Source: Drosophila pseudoobscura (lineage: Eukaryota > Arthropoda > Insecta > Diptera > Drosophilidae). Taken from it: a stretch of 64,000 nt of DNA. Below the pieces are notes generated by a model, which did no database searches, was not told where the DNA came from, and saw only the letters and a program-made list of their open reading frames with translations. Location of the stretch: the NCBI RefSeq assembly GCF_009870125.1, contig NC_046683.1, forward strand, positions 43,105,869-43,169,868. The letters are read 5' to 3'. Made by a program: the position numbers and the translations under genes. Below, one piece after another: positions 39,501-49,188 of the stretch (positions within the stretch are counted from its first letter, which is position 1; every line of letters begins with the position of its first letter).

Positions 39501-40208
39501 GCTGAGGGCGACTTTTCGAAAGAGAGAGACATAAACAGAGAGTAAGCGCTTTAGATATGTATGTATATAATTTTGTCGTCTTCCGCGTGCTTGCAAAAAG
39601 CCGCGACGCAGTTGTTTTACTATACATAAGTACTTACAGTTTGTAGGTTTTGCTTCTTGTTCCAACTTGTAATGTATACGATCAATCAAAATTGTTGCTT
39701 TCAGTCAGTGAAATCTTGATAAATACAAACAAAAATACTACAGCAAGACACTCCCTCACACCACCATGTGGCGGCGGCGCTGGCAAAGTTGCAACAAGCC
39801 GAGCCGCGTGACCTTCGACAACAACAACAACAAAGAGAGAGGAGGCACCTTCTGCATATATGTATACACCCACACAGATGCCCTCAAATACAGATAAGAT
39901 GTATTGAAAAATTGCCAAGAAAAATCTATGCACATACATACATACATATGTATGGATATTTTCCTGATACTGCACGATACTCTTAAGCAAATGTATATTT
40001 ATATTTATGTATCTTCATTGTTACTGGGCCCCATTAACTCACCATGCTCGTAAGGAGAAAACGTTCCAGCATCTATATTGATGTACGGATCAATTTTGAT
40101 GGATGTCACATCAAGTTGGCACGACTTGAGCAGAGTTCCAAACGAGGAAGCAATGACGCCCTTGCCCACACCGCTTATGACGCCGCCAGTGACCAGGATG
40201 TATTTCAT
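27576..40208 (-). CDS. CTPsyn: CTP synthase
   Basis: Exons in transcript order: 40208-40043, 29502-29332, 29260-28759, 28671-27576, all in phase, about 644 aa. It makes CTP from UTP, ATP and glutamine in the cytosol and, in flies, polymerises into cytoophidia (family knowledge). The synthetase domain starts with [16 protein letters not shown], followed by [20 protein letters not shown]. The class I glutaminase domain in the last exon has the nucleophile motif [17 protein letters not shown] and the His-Glu motif YHPEYLSRP. The oxyanion-side motif [12 protein letters not shown] is also intact. A Ser/Thr-rich tail of about 70 residues follows the catalytic domain. The 10.5-kb first intron holds the MADF-BESS gene on the same strand. 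Repeat A copy 2 lies about 110 bp upstream of the ATG. Confidence 0.97.
29902..31358 (-). CDS. MADF-BESS domain DNA-binding protein, nested in the CTP synthase intron
   Basis: Exons in transcript order: 31358-31205, 31122-30973, 30896-29902, in phase, about 432 aa. The N-terminal MADF (Myb/SANT-like) domain spans roughly residues 10-105, with [39 protein letters not shown] and the [14 protein letters not shown] helix. An acidic stretch ([19 protein letters not shown]) follows, then a Pro/Thr/Ala-rich middle. A BESS motif ends the protein ([14 protein letters not shown], then [16 protein letters not shown]). Such proteins bind DNA through MADF and self-associate through BESS, acting as transcription regulators in the Adf1/Dip3 style. 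It is on the same strand as its host CTP synthase, so its transcripts start inside the host intron. AATAAA (minus) at 29642-29647 fits its 3' end. I cannot name the ortholog. Confidence 0.88.
31359..31900 (-). other. 5' region of the MADF-BESS gene
   Basis: A (CA)n run at about 31526-31543 and CAACAG-type repeats sit upstream of the ATG. No motif 1 or TATA box was identified. The strong Kozak-like context (CCAAGATGG) supports the ATG at 31358. Confidence 0.4.
31930..32345 (-). pseudogene. Possible decayed coding fragment
   Basis: On the minus strand a roughly 55-codon open stretch (about 32340-32150) has coding-like composition, with [20 protein letters not shown] and [20 protein letters not shown], then a stop. 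Another frame continues downstream with [20 protein letters not shown] (about 32130-32060). The two could be parts of one old gene or element broken by a frameshift. No family was recognised, and chance cannot be excluded. Confidence 0.3.
32346..37620. other. CTP synthase intron, simple-sequence-rich portion
   Basis: The region is dominated by low-complexity DNA. There are (CA)n tracts near 33660, 34290 and 37210, CAG/CAA runs near 35200-35430 and 36840-36880, a C run at 34010, and GGAGTGGAGTAAA repeats near 36500-36535. Long open frames, such as the minus-strand one at 36357-37622, follow from these repeats and lack domain features. The 34500-34700 stretch resembles a 5' UTR (AACGAACC, CAGTCAGCTT), so an alternative first exon or non-coding transcript is possible but unsupported. 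Confidence 0.5.
37621..40004. other. CTP synthase intron, AT-rich portion
   Basis: No gene was recognised. Short open frames at 38004-38724 lack splice support and domain features. The stretch may hold decayed mobile-element sequence, but no copy was matched elsewhere in the window. CACATACA-type repeats occur near 39930. Confidence 0.45.
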
Positions 40209-40319
40209 ATTTGCGCACGTTTACTTCTCAGATTCACAGATGTAGACAAATATACAATCTCTCCTGCACGTGGCGCGTTAGTTTTTTTTTTGCACGGGTT
40301 TATCGAATTTTTACATTTT

Positions 40320-40625
40320 ACATTACCATTCTACATGGTTCCTACACATTTGCTACATAATGGAAGGAAAAAGAGGGTGTGGACATCAGGCAAAACGGAC
40401 CAGAAAATGCAGCGCATGCAAGGCGAAGTCTACCCCAACTGCCAATGTACTTTGCCGATTTTGTCTGCAAGGCACACGCGAGATGAGGTTTCGAACGAAC
40501 CTTGTAATTTGTCTTGACTGTTTTTGCCTGTTGTCCATAATCTTTTTTAAAGTCGATATTATATACGGTCTGACCATCATAAATATACCGAAATATACAG
40601 TATATAGATGTGCCAGTTCATACCA
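40320..40625 (-). repeat. Dispersed repeat A, copy 2 (upstream of CTP synthase)
   Basis: It is the reverse complement of 1050-1390, with matching blocks through most of its length. The minus strand reads TATATTTCGGTATATTTATG then GATGGTCAGACC at its upstream end (40561-40600), motif-6-like sequence. It ends only about 110 bp from the CTP synthase ATG, so it probably overlaps the promoter or 5' UTR. Confidence 0.75.
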
Positions 40626-41207
40626 AGAAAGCGCCACACGTCGATTTCTCAAAAGGAGGTCCCAGGGACTTCAGCTCTGGCTTTAGGGTACGGTACTAGC
40701 CAGCCAGCGCAGCGGCGCTTTAAATGTGTTAGTATATGAGTATGTAAACTTTTAATAGCACGGTTTGATTATATGTTCTTCTTTCTAGATCGTCGTATTC
40801 GAATGAATGTGCGTTGTCCTCGACAAGTATCGATATATCGAGTACATTAATATTTCTTATAATACTATCGATGAGTAAATCTTAAACTAATATTCAAATC
40901 TTATAGACTAATATTCATATCTTACAAGTATGAGAATTTCGCATGGTTTTAGGTTTCTTGTTATGTGTGCCTCCAGCATACATATTTTAATGCATAGGTG
41001 CACGCCACCCTGGTTCACGTTCGATTACCCGACTACTCGATTGCTCAAGATGTAGTTCCGAGCTAGTTACCAGTAGAAAGCCAGCAACTAGTTCCCCACT
41101 CGATTACCCGTAGTTAGCCCTGACCTAGTTACCAGTGAATTATACAAAAATAAAAATAGAATGTCTTTCAATATAAACGTATAATATTAAATTGTATGTA
41201 GCTTAGA
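40626..41207. other. Intergenic DNA between CTP synthase and the small coiled-coil gene
   Basis: DRE-like TATCGATATATCGA lies at about 40828-40841 and another ATCGATGA near 40868. CTAGTTACCAG-type motifs recur at 41064-41075 and 41118-41129. No coding exon was found. Confidence 0.45.
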
Positions 41208-42185
41208 CTAGTCCATTTCCATACATATCTTTTTGAAAAACTTCTTTTCCATCCTCTGCATTGCTTTCCGTAAAATGCCTTCGGGGTTCTCTCCAGGCGT
41301 AATACATTCTGTAATTATTTTTTTATTTTCTAATTTGAACAATTTTAAATTCTAAAAGTGTAAATGGTATTTTACCTAGCAAAGCTGCAAAAAATTCCTT
41401 GTGGGACCTAAGTGCCTTGTTCCCGAATGGGATTCATTTCCCCTTTCTCCTTGACCAGCTGTTTGATCAAAACAGTTTGATCCGCCAAAATTTTGAGCAC
41501 TTTTTTTAATTGATCTACATAAAAACAATTTTGTTAATTAATTTGATTATACAAATATTTTTCTATTAATCTTTATAAGTCTTACCACGAATAGCTGCTT
41601 TCTCCAATTGCAGAGTTTCTAAAAGTATATAAATATTTAATTATTCCACTATTCATTGGAAACAAATATTTTTTTCTATTAATCTTTATAAGTCTTACCA
41701 CGAATAGCTGCATTCTCCAATTGCAGAGTTTCTAAAAGTATATAAATATTTAATTATTCCACTATTCATTGCAAACAAAGTTTATATTTACCGGTTGTTT
41801 TTTTGAGCTCATCTAAAACGTCCGAGCAGGTTTTACCTTCCTCATTTTCTGGAAAAATCGTATTAGCTTTTTTTTTATTATGAAATAAAATATAATTACC
41901 ATTGCTTGGCATGGAAAAGCCCATAACTTTTGGTGATACACATGCACGCTTTGGACTTTGCTTTATAAAGCACTGACCAAGTTCATCATTTAATGGCGAT
42001 TTGTTTGGCTGAATCTCGGTATTTTCATAAGCTAATTCCTTCCCTTCTATCTGAATTTCTGTTTCAGCCAATTCTTTTTCTTCCAATTTTCCTATCACTT
42101 TTCCTTCCCTGCAAAGCGCTAACTTTTCAAGGTTAGCTTCCCTTTCCCTCTTTCGAAGTCTACGCAAATGCCTATTGCTTATCAT
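41208..42185 (-). CDS. Small coiled-coil protein of unknown family, possibly frame-broken at its 3' end
   Basis: Exons in transcript order: 42185-41900, 41848-41792, 41731-41699, 41618-41586, 41514-41408. All are GT-AG and in phase, giving about 171 aa and ending at TAG 41408. The protein is charged: it starts MISNRHLRRLRKREREANLE, then has a Lys/Glu-rich middle and a coiled coil with ETLQLENAAIR-ETLQLEKAAIR from two tandem 33-nt exons. Past the stop, a different frame encodes ALRSHKEFFAALL up to a good donor at 41376, then a spliced exon 41308-41208 (ECITPGENPEGILRKAMQRM and onward, stop TAG). This suggests the original protein was longer and a 1-nt change near 41410-41440 shifts the frame. 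It is either a shortened gene, a pseudogene in progress, or an assembly error. The family was not recognised. Confidence 0.6.
41551..41776 (-). repeat. Tandem duplication of about 112 bp containing one 33-nt exon
   Basis: The two copies run about 41551-41662 and 41663-41776 and differ at only a few positions. Each carries an acceptor (ATACTTTTAG), the exon AAACTCTGCAATTGGAG..., and a donor (GTAAGAC). The exon is 11 codons long with phase 1-1 ends, so both copies can be included without a frame change. Confidence 0.9.
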
Positions 42186-43190
42186 TTTGTTTCAAATATA
42201 TAATATGTATATCTGAACGTACTTCTTTATTAGTTTATTTATTAATTTGAAATTTGTACTTTTAGTTTTCTTTATAATACTTTATATTTTATACTTTATA
42301 ATTGATATTAATCCGATTTAAACAAGAATAACTCTTCCAGCAAAAGATCACGAACAGGAGTGAACAAAAATCAACGCAAAAAGCAAACGCGCGGAGAACA
42401 AATACATTTAGTTTGTGTCTTGTCTCTTGCGTTCCACGAGCGCAAGTACAGTAAAATATCACGATTATATTACCATTTTGATGCATATTGCATGGCGTGG
42501 CATCGGTTGCAACTAATTGAGTGAGCACTGTATTGTTACTCTTGTTCGGGTTTTCTTCATAATTCCATGGGATAGGGGTTAGTTGTCGACTTCGAAAACA
42601 AAACGAAGGCGGCTTCGTTTTTCGGTTCTTTTTCAACTGGTCCGCGTTCGCTTCCCGCGTAGCTAGTTGCAGAACTAGTACATTGTAGTCGACGAAGACC
42701 TGGTCCGCGTTCGAATCCCGGGTAACTAGTTGCGCGGTAAACGGCGCGGAACTAGTTCGATAGGGGTAAATTGACCCCTTTGGTTCTACAGGGGTGTCTC
42801 ATTGTTGCGGGGAATTTGTTCCGACGAAAAATCCCTCCACGAAGAGAGGATATCCCACCACAAAATAGAGACAAAATCAAAAAAAAAAGAGAGCAAATCC
42901 CACCAAACTTGAGCGCCAAATTGAAATGGTTTGAAAGTGAATGAGCGACAAGGACTTAAATGTTGGTAAACGACCGACAGGTCGTTAGATTCAAATCACG
43001 GCAAGAACGATGTTGGGTGCCGAATAAATGTAAAAAATACCCATTGTAGCGTGCAAAGCATTTTATTGTTGGTTGATAGCCCACTTTGGAGTGTGTTGCG
43101 ATAATCGTACGTATAAAATAATTAGAAAATGGATTATTCTGTAAATGTAAATGCATGTCAAGCATGGCATTGAAATCTCGCGACGCCGAT
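42186..43190. other. Intergenic DNA with repeated CTAGTTG / TTCGAATCC motifs; GlyRS 3' UTR
   Basis: CTGGTCCGCGTTCG recurs at about 42637 and 42701. GTTCGAATC near 42710 matches a pol III B box but no cloverleaf can be folded around it. TTTATT at 43062-43067 is the minus-strand AATAAA, probably the polyadenylation signal of GlyRS. No coding exon was seen. Confidence 0.5.
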
Positions 43191-45461
43191 TTACTTTGTG
43201 GCCTCCTGCTGCTCGAAGACTGGGTACTGCGCAACAACCTGCTCCCAGCTGGTACGTGCCGTGGCCAGGTCCTTGACAACACCGACCACCTGCTCCAGGC
43301 CCACGCGCACTTGCTTCATAGTGTTGCGGTCACGAAGAGTGACCGTGTGGGGTTCCTTCAGCGTATCAAAGTCCACGGTGATGCCGTAGGGTATGGCAAT
43401 CTCGTCTGTGCGGGCATATCGCCGACCGATCGAGCCACTCGAGTCGTCCACCTTGTGCGACAGCTCGGCCTTGGTGAGGCTCGAGGAGAGCTTCTGTGTG
43501 TAGGGCTGGAATTCTGCATTGTTAGACAAGGGCAGGATCGAGCACTTGAGAGGGGCCACCAGCGGTGGCAGGGTGAAGTAGCAGCGCTGATCATCGCCTT
43601 CGCGGCACTGGAAGCTGTGCTCCAAAAGAGCATACATAATCCGACCGATACCGAAAGACGGCTCTACCACACTCGGGATGAACTCCTCCACGTGGACCGT
43701 TTTCGAAGAATGCTTCACGCTGATGGTATCTTTGGCCAGCTCGTGAGTGTTTCCATCGGCCAGGATCAGCTTGTACTGTCCGTTCGCGTTGAGCTCTTGC
43801 TCCGCCCTGCTGATCTCCTCCAATGACAACTTGGCCAGGGCCTCTGTTATTGTTTTGGCCTCCTTCTTAAAGGTCTTGCCCAGCGCTTGCTTGTTGGGGA
43901 CGATCTCACTGACCTCCACCGTCTTGGGCGCCGGCAAACGCTTCTCGGCCACCAGCCGGACACCGGTGGCAGCTGTATGCTGGCCCAGGTCGTATGCACT
44001 CCTGTCCGCACAGCCCACACACTCCACCCAGCCGTATGAAGTGAGGATCTCGGCGTCCCAACAGTCGCAGGCATAGTGGGCCATCTCGTTGCTCATGTGC
44101 TGCCGGAAGCGCAGGCATTCCGGCTTGATGCCAATGGCCAGCAGGAACTGTTGGATGCGGGCCATGTAGTAGCCCAACGTCTCGTTGGCCACCAGCTTGG
44201 CGGAGACGGCTTCGCCAATGGCAAGCTGCGTAGCCGACTTGCCGTCCATTTGGTTGCAGGCCGAGTACAGAGTCATCTTCTCGTCCTTCACGTTGCCGAA
44301 CTTGGGATGGTCCTTCTGTGTGGGATCACAGAAGTGCTCGATTTCCGCCATGGTAAATTCCCGCACACGTATCAAACCCGACCTGGGGGAGATTTCGTTG
44401 CGGAAGGAGTTGCCAATCTGGGCCACGGCGAAGGGCAGCTTGCCCTGGTTGAATTCCAGCAGGCGCTTGAAGTTCACAAAAATACCCTGGGCCGTCTCAG
44501 GACGGAGGAAGCCCTTCACCAGGCCAGTGGGTCCGATCTGGGTTGCAAACATCAGGTTGAACTCGATGGGTTCGGTCAGGTCGTTGCCAGTGAGGGGCGA
44601 CTTAATGCTGTACTTGGCCAGGACATCGGCCAGCTCTTGCTTGTTGAGACCATCCAGCTTGATGATGATGTCCTCGCACTCTGCCTGCAGCGCTGGGGTG
44701 GCCTCCTTGGCCTTCGATAGCTTCTCCAGGGCCTGCTTGATGAGATGATCTAGTCGGAAGCATTCACCGGTCTTGACGTCCTTCACCATCAGATCAGCAA
44801 AGCGCTCCACATGCCCAGACGCTTTCAGAACTGGCTCCGGGGTGAGGATTGAGCAGTCAACCTCCAGCATCTGTTCTTCCAGGGCAAAGTACTGACGCCA
44901 CAGTGACAAAATATTCGACTTGAGGGCACAGCCCATGGGTCCGAAGTCGTACTGGCCGGTGATGCCGCCGTATATGGCAAAGCTCTGGTCGTAGAAGAAG
45001 CGACGCTTCAGCAGATCTTCCATTTTGGCTCGGTCGAAGCTAACCACGCTGGGGGTCAGGGCCAGCTCTTTATCCTCGAGCAACTTCTTTCTCGCCTTCA
45101 GCTCCGCCACTGCCTTTTTGACGTCCAGCTCGGCGGCACCGGCTTCTTTGAGCGATCGCACCAGGTTTCCCTGCTCCTGCACCCGCTCACGCAGCGGCGC
45201 CAGTTGTGCTTCAATCTCTGGATTCGACATGATGAAATCTGCTGCCTTCGCTCGTAGTTTCACGCTGCGGTTCTGCTTCTTAGAGCCCCAAGTCTTTGGC
45301 TGGGTCGGAGAGGCGGCGGCGTGGGAGGAGGTTGTGCAGAAAAATAATTTCGCGTGTGCCCTGCTGGCAATGTGCTCGCTCCACGTTGCTTTGGTTAGCT
45401 GGTAAATAAGGCCTCTGGCGCTGCGCTGATAGAAGAGCGCTTTTAACAACTGCAATGACAT
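43191..45461 (-). CDS. GlyRS: Glycyl-tRNA synthetase (cytosolic and mitochondrial)
   Basis: A single exon of 756 aa. It charges tRNA-Gly. Residues 1-77 are basic, Ser/Ala-rich and nearly free of acids, as in a mitochondrial targeting peptide. An internal ATG at 45230 (residue 78, [13 protein letters not shown]) would start the cytosolic form, as in other animals that use one gene for both compartments. A WHEP domain covers about residues 83-135. The class II core has [20 protein letters not shown], motif 2 around [20 protein letters not shown] (about 353-372) and motif 3 around [18 protein letters not shown]. The anticodon-binding domain follows. The stop is TAA at 43191. GGCAACACTG upstream (minus, about 45604-45613) resembles motif 1 loosely. 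Confidence 0.97.
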   Translation of the reverse strand: MSLQLLKALFYQRSARGLIYQLTKATWSEHIASRAHAKLFFCTTSSHAAASPTQPKTWGSKKQNRSVKLRAKAADFIMSNPEIEAQLAPLRERVQEQGNLVRSLKEAGAAELDVKKAVAELKARKKLLEDKELALTPSVVSFDRAKMEDLLKRRFFYDQSFAIYGGITGQYDFGPMGCALKSNILSLWRQYFALEEQMLEVDCSILTPEPVLKASGHVERFADLMVKDVKTGECFRLDHLIKQALEKLSKAKEATPALQAECEDIIIKLDGLNKQELADVLAKYSIKSPLTGNDLTEPIEFNLMFATQIGPTGLVKGFLRPETAQGIFVNFKRLLEFNQGKLPFAVAQIGNSFRNEISPRSGLIRVREFTMAEIEHFCDPTQKDHPKFGNVKDEKMTLYSACNQMDGKSATQLAIGEAVSAKLVANETLGYYMARIQQFLLAIGIKPECLRFRQHMSNEMAHYACDCWDAEILTSYGWVECVGCADRSAYDLGQHTAATGVRLVAEKRLPAPKTVEVSEIVPNKQALGKTFKKEAKTITEALAKLSLEEISRAEQELNANGQYKLILADGNTHELAKDTISVKHSSKTVHVEEFIPSVVEPSFGIGRIMYALLEHSFQCREGDDQRCYFTLPPLVAPLKCSILPLSNNAEFQPYTQKLSSSLTKAELSHKVDDSSGSIGRRYARTDEIAIPYGITVDFDTLKEPHTVTLRDRNTMKQVRVGLEQVVGVVKDLATARTSWEQVVAQYPVFEQQEATK

Positions 45462-45629
45462 AAAGACGAATTTACTTTTGCATCAATGGCACGCGAATTT
45501 ACATAATAAACTTGAAAATGACTGTTGAAATACCTTCACTTGCGGCTGCAATTTTTAACTTTTGTTTCTGTGGCGGCGTGCAACACTGGCCTATGCGCAC
45601 AGTGTTGCCATTTTAGCCTATGTAAGGCC

Positions 45630-46082
45630 ACATACCCTGGGGGAAATGAATGTTATAGAGTTGTGAATACGTTTGTCTTCCAAGGCTCAGTAGGTATCAG
45701 GATCGAGATAAATATATACAAGATACTAATAATACACATGAATAAGTCAAAAACATGTCAATTTGAGAAAAGGTCTTAATAAATTGCGTTTGATCTACAT
45801 ATAAAATTATAGAAATAGGGTGTACAAAGGCTATACACGCATCATGTCTTTAAATACCAGCAACACTGCGACTGATTTTTTGTTGAACTATTTTGTTCTT
45901 GTTTTAGCCAAAATACAATAAAAGCAAGGACTAAAAACTAACCAACTGTGTAGAAAATTTATTCATCTTTGTTCTAAAATTATGTGGGCATGGCTAAATA
46001 TTCTATATAGCTGGTAATATTCGGCGGAATATGAAAACGAGTAATATGTATAACAGAACTTGCCTTCGTCAGTATTTTTACG
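45630..46082 (+). repeat. Dispersed repeat B, copy 2 (upstream of the Stepping stone-like gene)
   Basis: It matches the reverse complement of 20891-21350 over about 455 bp. It lies between the GlyRS promoter and the DRE/motif 1 promoter of the plus-strand gene. Relative to the downstream gene it has the same orientation as copy 1 has to Cep135. Confidence 0.85.
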
Positions 46083-46100
46083 GTATATTTTAAAATGATA

Positions 46101-46159
46101 TGGTATGTTTCGGTATATTCCTGATGGTCGGACGTATCGATAAGTCCGCGGTCACACTG
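46101..46159 (+). promoter_or_regulatory. Housekeeping-type promoter: motif 6, DRE and motif 1
   Basis: In order: TTTCGGTATATTC (motif-6-like, about 46108-46120), DRE TATCGATA (46135-46142) and motif 1 GGTCACACTG (46150-46159). These fly core-promoter elements commonly occur together at broad promoters. A likely first donor (CCTAGGTAAGTG, near 46422) and an acceptor at about 47244 (TTCCTTTTAG) define a 5'-UTR intron ahead of the coding exon. Confidence 0.75.
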
Positions 46160-47307
46160 GTGTGTTTTGTTTTTTTCTTGCGCGTTTTTACGTATAATTT
46201 GCTCAATTTTTAATTTAGTTAAACAAAACTTTGATATTGCTGCGCGGAAAGTTGTAACGCTTGCACGAATAGACCCTGGTATCAAACGAGGAGATACAGC
46301 ATATGTGCATTAAAGTGAGTGAGAGGACGCCGCGTTGCAGTGACAGTGACGCTATGCTGCATTACTGAGGAGAAAGAGGAGCAGCCGCAGCAACAAAAGA
46401 CGCAAGGTGTGCTTCCCACCTAGGTAAGTGCTTCTGTGATGCTTTGCGGCAGAAATTCTCATTTCTTTCTATTCCGTCGTCGGCAGGCAGGCCTTCCTCA
46501 AACAAACGCTGGCGAAAAACAACTACAAACTACAATCAAGGTCTTTTTAGCGTGAGTCTGAAGTTTTTTTATTACTGCTTGACCCGTTTCTTATTCATTA
46601 CTTCATGCGTGGGCTTTGTTTTAATCGATCTATGTAAATTATGCATAATCTTTCATTTATTAGTCGTAAGAGTAGTTGTTCCGTTTCCATAGTGTGTGTG
46701 TGTGTCTGTGCGTGTCCCACTCTCTTGTTACACTATTTACAGTTTCAACAGAGAAGGCTCACTAATTAGAAACCAACCCCCACAGGGCTTGGCGTCTGAA
46801 TGAAATAACGGAAGGGAAACAGAAAAAAATTTGAATGTGATCTGATCCCTTTGGGCGAGCAGCCACTGTATTGGCATTTTTGTCGAATTTCGCACGTTTG
46901 TTATTAAGTCATCGCCGGAATAGTGTAAAAAATAACTACTACATACATATGTGATGTGACTGGGACTGGTGATGGGAGAGGCTCATATATCATAGTCTTA
47001 TTTTCGGCAATCTGTCGAGGCTACGCTTCATGGTTTACAGTGGTTGTGGTGCGTGATAAAACTGGCAAAGAGCAAACGAAACTTACGTCTGTACATACAT
47101 CAAAAATGTCTAAACTAGTGCACGTCTCTAATACAAAAAGCTAACTCTGAACTAAAAAATACAACAAAATATGCAACAATATAAGAAACATAATAAACCA
47201 GGCCAAAAGGCGACTGATCAAAGACTGCTTATGTTCCTTTTAGGATCACAAAACACGCACCGCAACGCAACGCAAACCAACCAAAAGAAGCGCTCGCTGG
47301 CCTGGCG

Positions 47308-49188
47308 ATGCAATTGAAACCGCCCAAGACAAGAAACATGGCCAGTCTTAAAGATGAGGAGCAGGCGGCGACCACAAGCAGCAACAACAACAACAACAAC
47401 ACAAATAACATAAACAATAACCACAACAACAGCAACAGCCAGAATGAGGATGAGTTGAAAGTGAAGCGGGAGTCTCTGGAGGCGCGTAAGCAGGCCCTGG
47501 AGCAGCGCCTCAGCGAGAAGAGTTGGCTGTTGCAGCAGATGCAGAAGCAGGAGTCGGCCATCATCAACGGCAACTACGAGCAGATGACCATCAACGAGTT
47601 CTTCTCCCAGCTGGCACAGCAGTACAAGCACGAGCAGCAGCTCCAGGCCCTGACCAAGGAAAGTAGCTCAATCCTGAGGCGCAAGCAGAGCACCACCAGT
47701 CGGGAGAGTCGCGAGAGCCAGCAGACCAGCAGCAACAGCATCAACAACATCAACAACAATCGCCAGTCGGAGACGATGTCGAATCGCAGCTCCGAGTACG
47801 ACAACTATCAGCCAGCTGGGGGCGTGGGTGACATGCTGGTGATAGGCGTGGCACAGCAGCAGGCTCAGCAGCAGCATCCGATGGTGAAGAGCGCCCTCAA
47901 GAAGCGGCCTACGCCAACGCCAAGCCAAATGCAGTACATGAGGCAACAGCAGTCCCATCACCTGATGATGCCGTATCAGAGATCCCAGCCGGATGTTATA
48001 TCCATGTACTCGGCCAACTCCTCGAACGTGGCCACGCTGAGGCAGCCGCCGCAGGTGTCGCCGCAGCAGCAGCCCATCATAGTGCAGTGCGACAAGTACT
48101 ACTTGTCGCCCACGCATCAGATCTACAATGACTGTGGCTTCATTAAGTCCAGTCAGAATATCAAGAAGTACGTGTCCCCGCTGGCGTCGCCAGGCAACCA
48201 CAGCTACGAGCAGCAGGCGCAGCATGCGCAGCACAAGCATCCACAGCACCGTCAGCTAGATGCTATCTCCCTGGCCCCCAGCTATGCATCGGTGGACATG
48301 GATGCGCAACAGCAGCAGCAGCAGCAACAGTATCGCTGGCGTTCCCAGTCCCATATCGCCCCTTTGACGCCTCCACAGCTAGGGATCATTGAGGTGAAGT
48401 CGCATTCTAGCGACATGCTAGCAGCTCCTTTGCCAAGTCGCTATCCGCCGCACGATGAGATCTCGCTGTCGTCCTCCTCGACCACCATCGAGAAGAAGGC
48501 CAAGCCGAAACAGTGGCTCGAGTCCTCACTGGATGGACCCGCTGTGATTCGCCAGCTAGACTCTCAGCCACACAGTCCAGCCGGGAGCAGCAGTAATGGG
48601 AGCTGCAGTCAGGCAGCGGCAGCCACCAAACCACGGGCCAAGCTCTCCTCCCAGTCCATGTCGGTATCGGGGGCCGGTGTGGGTCGTCACTATTCCATGT
48701 CTAATCAGCGGCCAGTGCAAAACTACCCGAGTGCCAGCTATGCGGTGACCACCAGCTCAAAGGCGCTGCTCAGTCAGTCCACATCGTATCTGAATGCCAT
48801 GGAACAGACGATGGGCATATCGGTTTCGTATCCCCTGGAACCCCTGGAGATACCGCCATTCCGCCAGCTACCCCCCAAACCCAATCAGATGCAGCCAACA
48901 CCGCCTCCCAGGCCGCCGCCAGTTCAGCAGAGTCACAACAATGGAGGTGGGACTGGGAGTGCGAGTGGGATTGGAAGTGCTATACAGACAGCGCTGGTGT
49001 CCCCTCCGTTGGCCGTTGCTACGGCCAGTCTGTCGCCGGATATACGTATAGAGTCGCCAAAGAACATGACCGTGGTGCAGCAGGCCACTTTTCAGCCCTA
49101 CAAGGAGGTGACAAAACCCTTCGAGATGTCCGACTTCTACAAGTATTCCACCAAATTCAAACAGAAGGAGGTCGGAAGACCCGAATGA
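47308..49188 (+). CDS. Candidate Stepping stone (sstn)-type cytohesin adaptor, FRMD4/INAVA/CCDC120-like
   Basis: A single coding exon of up to 626 aa. ATG 47338 (AAACATGG) has a better Kozak context than 47308 and is a likely alternative. After an Asn-rich stretch there is a coiled coil (KRESLEARKQALEQRLSEK, then LLQQMQKQE) resembling the CUPID-type coiled coil by which FRMD4/INAVA proteins and fly Stepping stone bind cytohesin Arf-GEFs. The remainder is low-complexity with Gln, Ser and Pro runs. Conserved-looking islands are KPKQWLESSLDGP, PPKPNQ...PPRPPP (possible SH3 ligands) and the C-terminal YKEVTKPFEMSDFYKYSTKF. Family assignment rests on the coiled coil and the C-terminal island, recalled rather than searched. 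Confidence 0.6.
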   Translation: MQLKPPKTRNMASLKDEEQAATTSSNNNNNNTNNINNNHNNSNSQNEDELKVKRESLEARKQALEQRLSEKSWLLQQMQKQESAIINGNYEQMTINEFFSQLAQQYKHEQQLQALTKESSSILRRKQSTTSRESRESQQTSSNSINNINNNRQSETMSNRSSEYDNYQPAGGVGDMLVIGVAQQQAQQQHPMVKSALKKRPTPTPSQMQYMRQQQSHHLMMPYQRSQPDVISMYSANSSNVATLRQPPQVSPQQQPIIVQCDKYYLSPTHQIYNDCGFIKSSQNIKKYVSPLASPGNHSYEQQAQHAQHKHPQHRQLDAISLAPSYASVDMDAQQQQQQQQYRWRSQSHIAPLTPPQLGIIEVKSHSSDMLAAPLPSRYPPHDEISLSSSSTTIEKKAKPKQWLESSLDGPAVIRQLDSQPHSPAGSSSNGSCSQAAAATKPRAKLSSQSMSVSGAGVGRHYSMSNQRPVQNYPSASYAVTTSSKALLSQSTSYLNAMEQTMGISVSYPLEPLEIPPFRQLPPKPNQMQPTPPPRPPPVQQSHNNGGGTGSASGIGSAIQTALVSPPLAVATASLSPDIRIESPKNMTVVQQATFQPYKEVTKPFEMSDFYKYSTKFKQKEVGRPE

